39,395 bases of DNA from Deltaproteobacteria bacterium (GTDB lineage Bacteria; Myxococcota_A; Polyangia; Polyangiales; Polyangiaceae), in contig JACQWT010000082.1 of NCBI GenBank assembly GCA_016209145.1, positions 1 through 39,395 on the forward strand, given 5' to 3'. The position numbers were made by a program, and so were the translations under genes. Under the pieces are notes generated by a model. That model was given only the letters and a program-made list of their open reading frames with translations, was not told the DNA's origin and made no database searches. Below, piece after piece: positions 24,673-34,142 of the stretch; positions within the stretch are counted from its first letter, which is position 1; every line of letters begins with the position of its first letter.

Positions 24673-25470
24673 TCAGGGACCCACGACCATCTTGCGGGCG
24701 GCGTGCTGGATCGCCTGGGGCACGTTGGAGCTCTTGGCGATGCGGCGCAGCTCGGTCTGGGACAGCCGGGCGAGCAGCGCCTTGGCGGTCGCCGCAGGGG
24801 TCTTGGGGTTGCACACGAGCGCCGCCACGACACCCGCGTGCTGGGTCCACTCGCGGCTCTCGCCGATGAGCTTGAGCGCTTCGGGATTGGCCTGGCGAAA
24901 GCCGGCCAGGTAGCGCACCTCGTCCACCGTCAGCCCGCGGTTCTTGAGCAGGTACAGGTGGATCGTCTTGTTGGGATCCTTGAGCAGGGCCGCCCGCTCG
25001 GCGCGGTCGCCGTGCTGCGCGAGCCGCAGCTTCTCCGCGCTGCCCAGGGCCCGGACGCGGTCGTACGCCGTGGCGCTCACGGGCGGCCCGGGCTCGCCGT
25101 TGAGGGCCGAGCCGGGCACGGCCGGCTCGGATGCGGGTGGGGGCCCCCAGGTCGAAACCGTGGGTCCGGCCGGCTCGGGCTCGGGCCCGGCGGCCTCGGC
25201 CGCCGCCAAGAGCGGCCCCAGCGCCACGGCCGCCGCCTCGGGCTGCGCGCAGGCCAGGGCCACGCCGGCGCCCGGCGCGATCTGCACGACCGACGCCCGC
25301 AGGCATGCCTGGCGGCCGTCGGGCGCCACCAAGACGACCTGCACCTCGGCGAAGGGCTCCGGTGCCGGGTCGGGAAGGGGCACGAACAGCCCGCCCCGGC
25401 CAAGGTGCTGCCGCTGCGCGGCGAGATCGGCCCAACGTTCGAACACCACCGTGAGAACGGCCGCGCTCAT
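24673..25470 (-). CDS. PilZ-like protein with C-terminal DUF2336/HEAT-like repeats
   Basis: A 265-residue cytoplasmic protein. The N-terminal ~90 residues (LGRGGLFVPLPDPAPEPFAEVQVVLVAPDGRQACLRASVVQI) fit the myxobacterial PilZ-like subfamily, although the canonical RxxxR and D/NxSxxG c-di-GMP motifs are not evident. After a Pro-rich linker, residues about 145-260 form helical repeats (EKLRLAQHGDRAERAALLKDPNKTIHLYLLKN, TQHAGVVAALVCNPKTPAATAKALLARL) like DUF2336 or leucine-rich variant repeats. It starts 54 bp from amrS, transcribed divergently. A role in signalling or motility control is plausible but not shown. Confidence 0.68.
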   Translation of the reverse strand: MSAAVLTVVFERWADLAAQRQHLGRGGLFVPLPDPAPEPFAEVQVVLVAPDGRQACLRASVVQIAPGAGVALACAQPEAAAVALGPLLAAAEAAGPEPEPAGPTVSTWGPPPASEPAVPGSALNGEPGPPVSATAYDRVRALGSAEKLRLAQHGDRAERAALLKDPNKTIHLYLLKNRGLTVDEVRYLAGFRQANPEALKLIGESREWTQHAGVVAALVCNPKTPAATAKALLARLSQTELRRIAKSSNVPQAIQHAARKMVVGP

Positions 25471-25524
25471 GGCCAGCGCTGCGTACCATGGCCCCGTGGC
25501 CGCCGCTGGCCTATCCTACACGAC

Positions 25525-26553
25525 GTGACGCGCGAGCCACCGGAAGCGATGTTCTACGAGCCCTGCGAAGGGCAGGCCGTGCAGTGCGGGCTGTGCGGGC
25601 ACTGCTGCCGCATTGGGCCGGGCGAGCGAGGCGTCTGCCAGGTGCGCGAGAACCGCGACGGCAAGCTCTGCGCCCTGGCCTACGGCCTGCTTCTCGCGAT
25701 GACGCCGGATCCCATCGAGAAGAAGCCCCTGGCGCACTTCCAGCCGGGCACGCGCTCGCTGTCCATCGCCTCGGCGGGCTGCAACCTGAGCTGCCCCTGG
25801 TGCCAGAACTACCACCTCAGCGACGTGGTGCGTAGAAGCGGCGAGATCTGCGGCGATTTCCTACCGCCCGAACAGGTGGTGGCCGAGGCCGTGGCGCGGC
25901 GCTGCGCGTCCATCTCCTACACCTACTCGGAGCCGACCATTCACTACGAGCACAACCGCGCGACCGGCGTGCTCGCGCGGCGGCAGGGCCTGAAGAACGT
26001 CTTCGTGACGAACGGGCTGATGACCGTGGAGGCGGCGCGAGATGCGGCCCGGAGCTTCCTCGACGCGGCGAACGTCGACCTGAAGGCGATGCGTGAGGAG
26101 ACCTACAAGAAGCTCTGCAAGGGACCGCTCGCCAGCGTGCTCGGCTGCATCAGGACGCTTTGGGAGCACGGCGTCTGGGTGGAGGTGACGACGCTGGTAA
26201 TTCCGGGCCTCAACGACAGCGACGAGGAGCTGCGCGATACGGCTCGGTTCCTGCTTTCGGTCAGCCCCGATCTGCCCTGGCACCTTTCGCGCTACCACCC
26301 CGACCACCGCTACGACGACGCTCCGCCCACGCCGGTCGAGACCTTGCAGCGCGCCCGAAGCACTGGCCTCGCCGCGGGCCTGCGCCACGTCTACACGGGC
26401 AACGTCTGGGGCGACGAGGGCGAGCACACGTACTGCCCCTCCTGCGGCGCGATCGCCATTCGCCGGCGCGGCTACCAGGCAGCCGCCACCGGCATGCGCG
26501 GCGGCAAGTGCACGAGCTGCGGCGCGGGCATCGCGGGCGTACAGATGCCGTGA
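25525..26553 (+). CDS. amrS: AmmeMemoRadiSam system radical SAM enzyme
   Basis: A 342-residue radical-SAM protein. A cysteine-rich N-terminus (CGLCGHCCRIGPGERGVCQVREN) precedes PIEKKPLAHFQPGTRSLSIASAGCNLSCPWCQN, whose C86-x3-C90-x2-C93 binds the 4Fe-4S cluster. SYTYSEPTI and NVDLKAM are further family signatures, and a C-terminal CxxC pair (YCPSC...CTSCG) closes the protein. The start could be this GTG, which preserves the family's EAxFYE opening, or the ATG at 25549. The usual partners AMMECR1 and Memo are not in the window, though they may be elsewhere. The reaction of this system is not established. Confidence 0.9.
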   Translation: MTREPPEAMFYEPCEGQAVQCGLCGHCCRIGPGERGVCQVRENRDGKLCALAYGLLLAMTPDPIEKKPLAHFQPGTRSLSIASAGCNLSCPWCQNYHLSDVVRRSGEICGDFLPPEQVVAEAVARRCASISYTYSEPTIHYEHNRATGVLARRQGLKNVFVTNGLMTVEAARDAARSFLDAANVDLKAMREETYKKLCKGPLASVLGCIRTLWEHGVWVEVTTLVIPGLNDSDEELRDTARFLLSVSPDLPWHLSRYHPDHRYDDAPPTPVETLQRARSTGLAAGLRHVYTGNVWGDEGEHTYCPSCGAIAIRRRGYQAAATGMRGGKCTSCGAGIAGVQMP

Positions 26554-26572
26554 TCCGCTGCGGGCGGCGCGC

Positions 26573-27670
26573 TCAGAGCAGCGACTCGATCGCCGCCACC
26601 GCCTCGTCGTTGCCAGCGAGCGAGCAATCCGGCTCCGGCCTGGGCTGCGCCAGGGCGCGCTCGACCGCCGCGGCGATGCCGGCGACGGCCGGCCCATCGG
26701 CCGATACCTCGATCGCGCCCAGGAGCCGCCGCATGTCCGGCACGAGCAAGGGGATCTCGGGGAAGCCTGGCCGCGGCAGGTAGACGAGCCGGGTGCGCGC
26801 GGCGACGCACTCGGAGATGATGCCGTAGCCGGGCTTGCTCACGACCACGTCCGCGGCGGCGACGAGATCGACGTAGGCAATACCCTGGTCGCGAAGACGA
26901 GCCTCGTCGGCCACGTGCACGACCCCCGCCAGCGCGGCGAGCTGCCGGCCTCCGAGGAGCTGCACGCGGCGTGCGAGCGGCGAGGCCGCGAGCTCGCCCA
27001 GGTCGATACTGGGGTGGCCGCCGAGGGACAAGAGCACCACCGGCTCCTGCTCGCCCAGTCCGAGCACGGCGCGGACGCGCGCGCGCGGCTGCGCGGGCCG
27101 CCGGGCGATCCACCCGAGCTCACGCACGCTCACGCCGCACGGGGGCTCGGCCGCCATGGGCAGCCGCAGGTAGAGGTCGGCGGCGCCGTATGCCTGGCCG
27201 TGCTGCTCGGCCGCCTGCCCGTAGATCGGGTGCATGTCGCGATACGCGCGGTAGATCCAGTCCCAGGTGAAGTTGCCCAGGGCCACGGCGCGCACGCCGG
27301 CCGCGCGGCCGGCCGCGAGCGGGAGCGCGGGCACGTCGCAGTAGACGAGCCGCGCACCGATGGCGCCGAGGAAGCGCCGGTGCTCGGCGAGCGCCTGCGG
27401 CCAGCCCGCCAGAGTGCTACCCAGCAGCTTCACCGAGGCTTCATGGTCGACGTTGATGCTGTCGGCCTGCACGAGCGGAGGCGGCAGCGCCATCCGCTCG
27501 TGGCGCACGAGCCGCGGCACGCGCTCGTGGAGCCAGGCGGGAAGCCGCGTGGCGAGGTGCACGCGGATCTCGGGGCGGCGCTCGGCAAGAGCGCGCAACA
27601 GCTCGAGACTGCGCACCGCATGGCCGAAGCCGTGCTCCGAGAGGTAGGCGGCAACCACCAGCTCACGCAT
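26573..27670 (-). CDS. GT-B-fold glycosyltransferase-like protein
   Basis: A 365-residue protein. The N-terminus MRELVVAAYLSEHGFGHAVRSLELLRAL is the glycine-rich opening of MurG/UGT-like transferases and of the N-terminal half of L-arabinokinase-type proteins. The C-terminal half has LLSLGGHPSIDL and a typical donor-binding segment VDLVAAADVVVSKPGYGIISEC. The ATG at 27670 is chosen because the fold starts there. Acceptor and donor are unknown. It is divergent from the Omp85-like gene and ends tail to tail with amrS (19 bp apart). Confidence 0.78.
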   Translation of the reverse strand: MRELVVAAYLSEHGFGHAVRSLELLRALAERRPEIRVHLATRLPAWLHERVPRLVRHERMALPPPLVQADSINVDHEASVKLLGSTLAGWPQALAEHRRFLGAIGARLVYCDVPALPLAAGRAAGVRAVALGNFTWDWIYRAYRDMHPIYGQAAEQHGQAYGAADLYLRLPMAAEPPCGVSVRELGWIARRPAQPRARVRAVLGLGEQEPVVLLSLGGHPSIDLGELAASPLARRVQLLGGRQLAALAGVVHVADEARLRDQGIAYVDLVAAADVVVSKPGYGIISECVAARTRLVYLPRPGFPEIPLLVPDMRRLLGAIEVSADGPAVAGIAAAVERALAQPRPEPDCSLAGNDEAVAAIESLL

Positions 27671-27789
27671 CGCAGGCTCGCTCCGGCGGGCGCATTGCAG
27701 CAGGCGCGAGGCCGCAGGGCAAGAGCCCTGGGTCGACCTGGACATGCTGCTGGGCGCCGTGGCAGCGGCCGGAGTAGCATCCCGTCCCC

Positions 27790-29754
27790 ATGGTTCGGGC
27801 CCTGCGCCGCCTCGCCCTGCTTCTGGCGCTGTGGGTTGCCGCGCTGCCGCTGCCTGCGGCGGCCCTGGAGGTTGACAGGAAGTACGAGCAGGAGCTGGTC
27901 CGCTGGGCGCTTGCCGAGGAGCATCTCGAGCCCGAGCCCAGCCCGGAGGGCAAGCGGATCGAGCGCATCGCCATCGTGCGCGAGGACATCATCGCCGCGT
28001 CCGATCCGCTGCCGGGCTGGCTCAACTACGTCCACGTCAAGACGCGCGACGAGGTCGTCCGCCAGGAGCTCCTCGTCCAGCCGGGCGAGCCGTGGGACCA
28101 GGCCAAGATGGAGGAGAGCCTGCGCTCGCTGCGCAAGCTCTTCATCCTCTCGGTGGCGCGCGCCGTGCCCTGCAAGTCGGCCCGGCCGGGCCAGGTGATC
28201 CTCCTGGTCGTGACCAAGGATCTGTGGAGCATCCGCACCAACCTCGGCATCAACCAGACGGGCGGGGTGATGAAGCGGCTCGAGCTCACGCCGACCGAGG
28301 AGAACTTCCTCGGGCGCAACAAGCGCGTGAGCCTGCACCTGCTCCTCTCGCAGCTCGACTACGACGGCTCGGTGGTGCGCGACAAGCTGGCCGTGGGCCA
28401 GGGCTACCGGGATCCGCGCCTCTTCGGCAGCCGCCTCGAGCTGTCCGAGCGCTTCGATGCGCTCGTCGACGGCGACGTCCCCTGCGCCGGCGCCATCGGC
28501 GAGCAGGGGGGCCTGTGGTGCCCGCAGGGCTCCCCCGGCTCCGTGTCCGGGATTGCGACGGAGCTCGCCCTGGGCCGTCCCCTGTACGCGCTTGGCACTT
28601 CCTGGGGCTTCCGGATCCAGGGCTCCGCGGATATCCGCCAGCAGCGCTCCTTCCGGCAGAACACCGACCCGGCGGCCGTCCCGCTCGGGGAGCGTCCGGG
28701 CCTGAGCCTGCGCGCGCTGCCCTGGGACGGCCACCCCGACGGCGTGCCGCGCGCCGTTCCCTTCGTCTACGACAGCCAGCGCCTGCTAGGCTCGGCCAGC
28801 CTTACGCGATCGTTCGGCGAGGCCACGAAGCACAACTTCTCGTCCGGCCTGGGCGTCTACCGGCGCGAGTCTGCGCCGCCCGCGGGCTTCCCCTTCGACG
28901 AGCCGACGCGCGCGTGGTACGCGCGCGAGTTCTTGCCCTACTCCGAGAGCGCGGCCTTCTTCTTCCTGGGTTACGCCTCCTACACGGGCCGCTCCGTGCG
29001 CTGGCAGAACGTCGACACTTTCGCCATCAGCGAGGACTTCTGGCTCGGCCACAACGTGGCGCTCGAGAGCCGGCTCGGCAACAACCTGCTGCGCCGGGAC
29101 GAGCCGTTCGCCGAGCTGGAGGGCCGGGCCGGCTATCGCTGGCAGCTCGGCGGCAACCTGCTCTGGGCCTCGGCGGCGGCCGGGACGCGGGGCCAGCCCG
29201 AGCACGACGATCTGGCTCCCCGGTACGACGACATCCCGCTCGTCGGCAGCCAGCTCCAGCTCGGCATGCGCCACGTCTCGCCCCGGCTCGGCATCGGTCG
29301 CCTGCACACGCAGTTCCTCGCGCACCTGCGCCACAACGACCGCCGCCGCTGGATGGACGTGGGCTCGCTCGTCGCCTCGGGCCAGAGCTGGCCCCTTGTT
29401 GCCCCCTGGGGCTTGACGAGCGAGCTGCTTAGCCTCGGCGCGGACTCCGGCCTGCGCGGCTATCCGGCCGACCAGTTCCAGGGGCCGAGCCTGGCGCGCG
29501 TCAACGTGGAGTACCGGCGCCTGCCGCTCAACATCTTCACCCTGCACTGCGGCTTCGCCCTGTTCTACGACGCCGGCGCTGTCTTCGGCGATGGTCTCCA
29601 AGCCGCCTACAAGCACACCCTCGGCCTGGGCCTGCGCGGGCACTTCCCCCAGTTCGACAAGGAGACGCTGCGCGTCGACTTCGGCGTGCCGCTGCAGCAG
29701 GACCGGGGATCGGTGGCAAGCTGGTTCGCCTTTGCGTTCGGGCAGGCGTTCTGA
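27790..29754 (+). CDS. Omp85/BamA-like outer-membrane beta-barrel protein
   Basis: A 654-residue exported protein. The signal peptide ends LPAAALE (about 25). Residues about 55-160 resemble a POTRA domain (IERIAIVREDII... VRQELLVQPGEPWDQAKMEESLRSLRKLFILS ... VILLVVTKDLWSI). The rest alternates short beta strands typical of a barrel: LGRNKRVSLHLLLSQLDYDG, a GLRGYPADQFQG segment like the Omp85 signature loop, FALFYDAGAVFGDG, and the terminal FAFAFGQAF ending in Phe. It is likely inserted in the outer membrane and acts in export or assembly of other surface molecules; the substrate is unknown. Confidence 0.82.
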   Translation: MVRALRRLALLLALWVAALPLPAAALEVDRKYEQELVRWALAEEHLEPEPSPEGKRIERIAIVREDIIAASDPLPGWLNYVHVKTRDEVVRQELLVQPGEPWDQAKMEESLRSLRKLFILSVARAVPCKSARPGQVILLVVTKDLWSIRTNLGINQTGGVMKRLELTPTEENFLGRNKRVSLHLLLSQLDYDGSVVRDKLAVGQGYRDPRLFGSRLELSERFDALVDGDVPCAGAIGEQGGLWCPQGSPGSVSGIATELALGRPLYALGTSWGFRIQGSADIRQQRSFRQNTDPAAVPLGERPGLSLRALPWDGHPDGVPRAVPFVYDSQRLLGSASLTRSFGEATKHNFSSGLGVYRRESAPPAGFPFDEPTRAWYAREFLPYSESAAFFFLGYASYTGRSVRWQNVDTFAISEDFWLGHNVALESRLGNNLLRRDEPFAELEGRAGYRWQLGGNLLWASAAAGTRGQPEHDDLAPRYDDIPLVGSQLQLGMRHVSPRLGIGRLHTQFLAHLRHNDRRRWMDVGSLVASGQSWPLVAPWGLTSELLSLGADSGLRGYPADQFQGPSLARVNVEYRRLPLNIFTLHCGFALFYDAGAVFGDGLQAAYKHTLGLGLRGHFPQFDKETLRVDFGVPLQQDRGSVASWFAFAFGQAF

Positions 29755-29801
29755 TCGAGTCGCGCTTGACGCGGGCCGCGCAGGGCCGTAGCGCCGCCGC
29801 C

Positions 29802-30398
29802 ATGAGCGCCACGCGACGGCTCGCAGTACGAGCCCCGGCTCCCGACGGGCCGCTGCGCGCGTTCGAGCCGAGCCTGGACGAGGTCAGGACGGTCGCCGGG
29901 GAGCTCTGTCGCTGCTACAACGACGAGCACAACCGGGCCATGTTGGGCCATTCGACGACGATGAGCGCCGAGGACGTCGTCGCGTGCTACGAGGCCCTTT
30001 GGGAGGAGGGGGGCCACCCGCTTCTGCTGGAGCAAGCGGGCGCGCTCGTCGGCGATGCGGATCTGCGCAACGTCCAGGGCGACGAGGCCGAGTTCGCGAT
30101 CTTGATCGGGGCGCGTTCGCGGCAGGGCCAGGGCCTGGGCACGCGCTTCGGGGTGTTGGTGCACGCCTTGGGCTTCCGCGGGCTGGGCCTGCGGCGGACC
30201 TACGCCAGCGTCATACCCGCCAACGAGCCGTCGCTGCGCTTGATGCTCAGACTGGGCTACCGGCGCGACGACAGCCCGCCCGTGCGCGCCCGTGCCGAGG
30301 CGCCGGACGACGTCGTCCTCGTGCTGGAGCGCGCCGACTTCGAAGAGGCGCACGCGGAGTCGCTGGCCCAGCTTGCCGTCGCGGAGCGGGCCGATTGA
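29802..30398 (+). CDS. GNAT-family N-acetyltransferase
   Basis: A 198-residue acetyltransferase. The acetyl-CoA-binding motif is RQGQGLGTRFGVLVHALGF (R/Q-x-x-G-x-G/A pattern), followed by the RRTYASVIPANEPSLRLMLRLGY segment typical of RimJ/RimL-type GNATs. The ATG at 29802 is chosen; a TTG at 29766 would add 12 residues. Its substrate is unknown. It lies 47 bp downstream of the Omp85-like gene, on the same strand. Confidence 0.82.
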   Translation: MSATRRLAVRAPAPDGPLRAFEPSLDEVRTVAGELCRCYNDEHNRAMLGHSTTMSAEDVVACYEALWEEGGHPLLLEQAGALVGDADLRNVQGDEAEFAILIGARSRQGQGLGTRFGVLVHALGFRGLGLRRTYASVIPANEPSLRLMLRLGYRRDDSPPVRARAEAPDDVVLVLERADFEEAHAESLAQLAVAERAD

Positions 30399-30442
30399 CG
30401 TCGCTCTTGGCTCGGGGCTCGGACCGCGGTAGCGAGTCCGCC

Positions 30443-30817
30443 ATGCGCCTGCTCGGCAACATCCTCTGGATCATCTTCGGCGGGCTGCTGACCGCCATCG
30501 GCTGGGCGCTCGCCGGCCTCTTGGTGTGCGCCACTGTCGTGGGCATCCCCTTCGGGATGCAGTGCTTCAAGATCGCGCGGCTCGTGCTCGCGCCCTTCGG
30601 CAAGGACATCGAGCTCGGCAACTTCGAGGCGGCCGGCCTCGTCGGCAACATCATCTGGATCGTGCTGCTCGGCTGGGAGCTGTTCCTGAGCCACGTCGGT
30701 GCCGGCATCGTGCTCTGCTGCACCATCATCGGCATTCCCTTCGGCTTGCAGCACTTCAAGCTCGCCCTGCTTGCCCTGCTGCCGTTCGGGGCGAAGATCG
30801 TGCCGGCGAAGGGGTAG
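30443..30817 (+). CDS. YccF-family inner-membrane protein
   Basis: A 124-residue hydrophobic protein made of two YccF-type repeats: LGNILWIIFGGLLTAIGWALAG...GIPFGMQCFKIARLVLAPFG and VGNIIWIVLLGWELFLSHVGAG...GIPFGLQHFKLALLALLPFG. The paired GIPFG-x-Q-x-FK motifs are diagnostic. It is predicted to be membrane-embedded, with four hydrophobic segments. The biological role of the family is not established. It ends about 20 bp before the rimP operon promoter. Confidence 0.88.
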   Translation: MRLLGNILWIIFGGLLTAIGWALAGLLVCATVVGIPFGMQCFKIARLVLAPFGKDIELGNFEAAGLVGNIIWIVLLGWELFLSHVGAGIVLCCTIIGIPFGLQHFKLALLALLPFGAKIVPAKG

Positions 30818-30837
30818 GGCCCGGCCGGAGGCCACGC

Positions 30838-30866
30838 TTGCATGCCTGGCCCGGCTCGCGTATAAG
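30838..30866 (+). promoter_or_regulatory. sigma-70 promoter of the rimP-nusA-infB operon
   Basis: TTGCAT (30838-30843) and TATAAG (30861-30866) are separated by exactly 17 bp, a strong match to the housekeeping consensus and unusual in such GC-rich DNA. Transcription would begin near 30873, leaving a leader of about 100-160 nt before rimP that contains a hairpin with a T-tract. Confidence 0.72.
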
Positions 30867-30940
30867 GCGCGCGCTTACTCGACGGAAGGGTACGACCAGG
30901 CCCCCAACGCCGGCAGGCGGTGGCGGCTGTGGTTACTTCG

Positions 30941-30973
30941 CCGGGTCCCCTTGTGGGAAGCCGGTTTTTTTTT
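30941..30973 (+). terminator. leader attenuator upstream of rimP
   Basis: CCGG (30941-30944) pairs with CCGG (30961-30964), and TCCC (30946-30949) with GGGA (30955-30958), around a CTTGT loop with a small internal loop. Nine consecutive Ts follow at 30965-30973. This is the form of an intrinsic terminator, but it lies in the leader of the nusA operon rather than after a gene. CCGGC at 30910-30914 could pair with GCCGG at 30940-30944 and compete with it. In Bacillus subtilis and E. coli, NusA is known to limit its own operon through leader termination. Confidence 0.55.
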
Positions 30974-31033
30974 GTCATGCACGACAAGGACTCGCACGAC
31001 AGAGGCCGCGGCGACCGGCACGGGGCGGGATCT

Positions 31034-31606
31034 GTGCTCGGCGCGGTGCGGGAGCTCGCCCGGGCGATCTGTGCGGGCCACGGCCTGGAGCTCGACGACG
31101 TACGTTGGCACGGCGGCCCTGGGGGCCCCATCCTGCGCGTCACCATCGATCGGCGGTCCGAGGGGGCGCCGGCACCCCAAGGCCCCACGCTGGACGACTG
31201 CGTGCGGGTCTCGCGTGACCTTTCCGGCGCGCTCGACGTCGAGGACATCATCGGGCACAGCTACCACCTGGAGGTGAGCTCTCCGGGCGCGGAGCGCCCG
31301 CTGCGCACGGCGGACGACTTCCGGCGGCGCGTGGGGCAGCTCGCCAGGGTGAAGCTCGCCCGTCCGGCGCCCGACGGCCAGCGCTTGCTCCGGGGGAGGA
31401 TTGTCGAGGCCAGCGGCGAGCAGCTCCGGGTGGACGTGGACGGGAAATCGATCGAGGTGTCGTTCGCAGAGGTGGCCGAGGCCAGGCTGGTGCTGGGGCC
31501 CGGTCCCCGGCCGCCCCGGGCGGCGCCGGCGGGCCGTGCGCCCGGGCGAACCGGCCGAAGCGAGGACGAGGACCCGCGCGAGCCGCGGGGTGGGAAGAGT
31601 AGGTAG
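31034..31606 (+). CDS. rimP: ribosome maturation factor RimP
   Basis: RimP of about 190 residues, needed for 30S subunit maturation. Signature parts are HGLELDDV, ILRVTIDR, TLDDCVRVSRDLSGALDVEDII, YHLEVSSPGAERPL and a C-terminal SH3-like half (RGRIVEASGEQLRVDVDGKSIEVSFAEVAEARLV). The tail (GRTGRSEDEDPREPRGGKSR) is extra. The GTG at 31034 is preferred because it gives the family's usual N-terminal length and has a GGCGGGA-type site. The ATG at 30977 is in frame but lies right after the nine-T tract with no ribosome site. It is the first gene of the operon. Confidence 0.88.
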   Translation: MLGAVRELARAICAGHGLELDDVRWHGGPGGPILRVTIDRRSEGAPAPQGPTLDDCVRVSRDLSGALDVEDIIGHSYHLEVSSPGAERPLRTADDFRRRVGQLARVKLARPAPDGQRLLRGRIVEASGEQLRVDVDGKSIEVSFAEVAEARLVLGPGPRPPRAAPAGRAPGRTGRSEDEDPREPRGGKSR

Positions 31607-31609
31607 GTC

Positions 31610-33367
<1,758 letters not shown>

Positions 33368-33370
33368 GCT

Positions 33371-34099
33371 GTGGCAGTCGCGGAGGCAATCGGCCGGGAC
33401 GACTTGGGGCGGCGCTCGCCGACCAAAGGCATGCGGAGCTGTGCCGGCTGCGGCGCGCGCGTGCCGCTCGGGCGAGCGCGCCGCGAGCTCGTGCGCCTGG
33501 TCGTCCCGCTCGCCGTGCCGGGACGGGGCGGCGATGTCCCGCCGGTGTTGGTGGATCTTGCCGGCCGGGCAGTCGGGCGCGGCGTCTGGGTTCATGCTGC
33601 GGCGGCCTGCGTGGACGCGGCCGCTGTCAAGGGCATCGCGCGCTCGCTGCACGCGCCCGTGCGGATGGCCCCGGCCGAGCTTCGCGCCGCGTTCGGCGCG
33701 GCGGCCGGGCGCCGGGTGGCCGCGTTGCTCGGGGCGGCGGCGCGAAGCGGGCAGCTCGCCGTGGGCGCGACGGCCTCCCTCAAGGCGTGCTCGCGCGGCC
33801 ATGCCCGGCTCCTCATCGCGGCGCACGACGCCGCGGCCGCCGTGCAGGCGGCCGAGGTGCGGGCGGCGGCGGAGCGCGGCCTTGTCGTGCGCTGGGCGTG
33901 CAAGGGCGAGCTCGGGGCGGCCGTGCGCGGCGCTGGTGCTCAGGTTGGGCTGGTGGCGGTGCTCTCCGTGCCGCTCGCCGAGGCGCTGCGGGCGGCGATC
34001 GCGCTGTTCGAGACGTTTGCCCGGGCCGGGGGCGCGGCGCCTGGGCCGCCGGCTGTCTGCACGGCTATCACGCATGGGGAGGGCCGACCTGGCAGGTGA
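33371..34099 (+). CDS. YlxR (DUF448)-L7Ae fusion protein
   Basis: A 242-residue fusion. Residues about 20-95 are a YlxR domain (MRSCAGCGARVPLGRARRELVRLVV ... GRGVWVHAAAACVDAA). Residues about 110-205 fit an L7Ae/YlxQ RNA-binding domain (RVAALLGAAARSGQLAVGATASLKACSRGHARLLIAAHDAA ... RWACKGELGAAV). In Bacillus the two are separate neighbouring genes between nusA and infB, so the order is conserved and the genes are joined. The start is a GTG at 33371, 3 bp after nusA. YlxR has been reported to act as a nucleoid or RNA-associated regulator; the role here is inferred. Confidence 0.82.
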   Translation: MAVAEAIGRDDLGRRSPTKGMRSCAGCGARVPLGRARRELVRLVVPLAVPGRGGDVPPVLVDLAGRAVGRGVWVHAAAACVDAAAVKGIARSLHAPVRMAPAELRAAFGAAAGRRVAALLGAAARSGQLAVGATASLKACSRGHARLLIAAHDAAAAVQAAEVRAAAERGLVVRWACKGELGAAVRGAGAQVGLVAVLSVPLAEALRAAIALFETFARAGGAAPGPPAVCTAITHGEGRPGR

Positions 34100-34142
34100 G
34101 GGTGAGTCGCTGTCGCCAGCGCGTGGCGAGAGTGGTGGGAAG

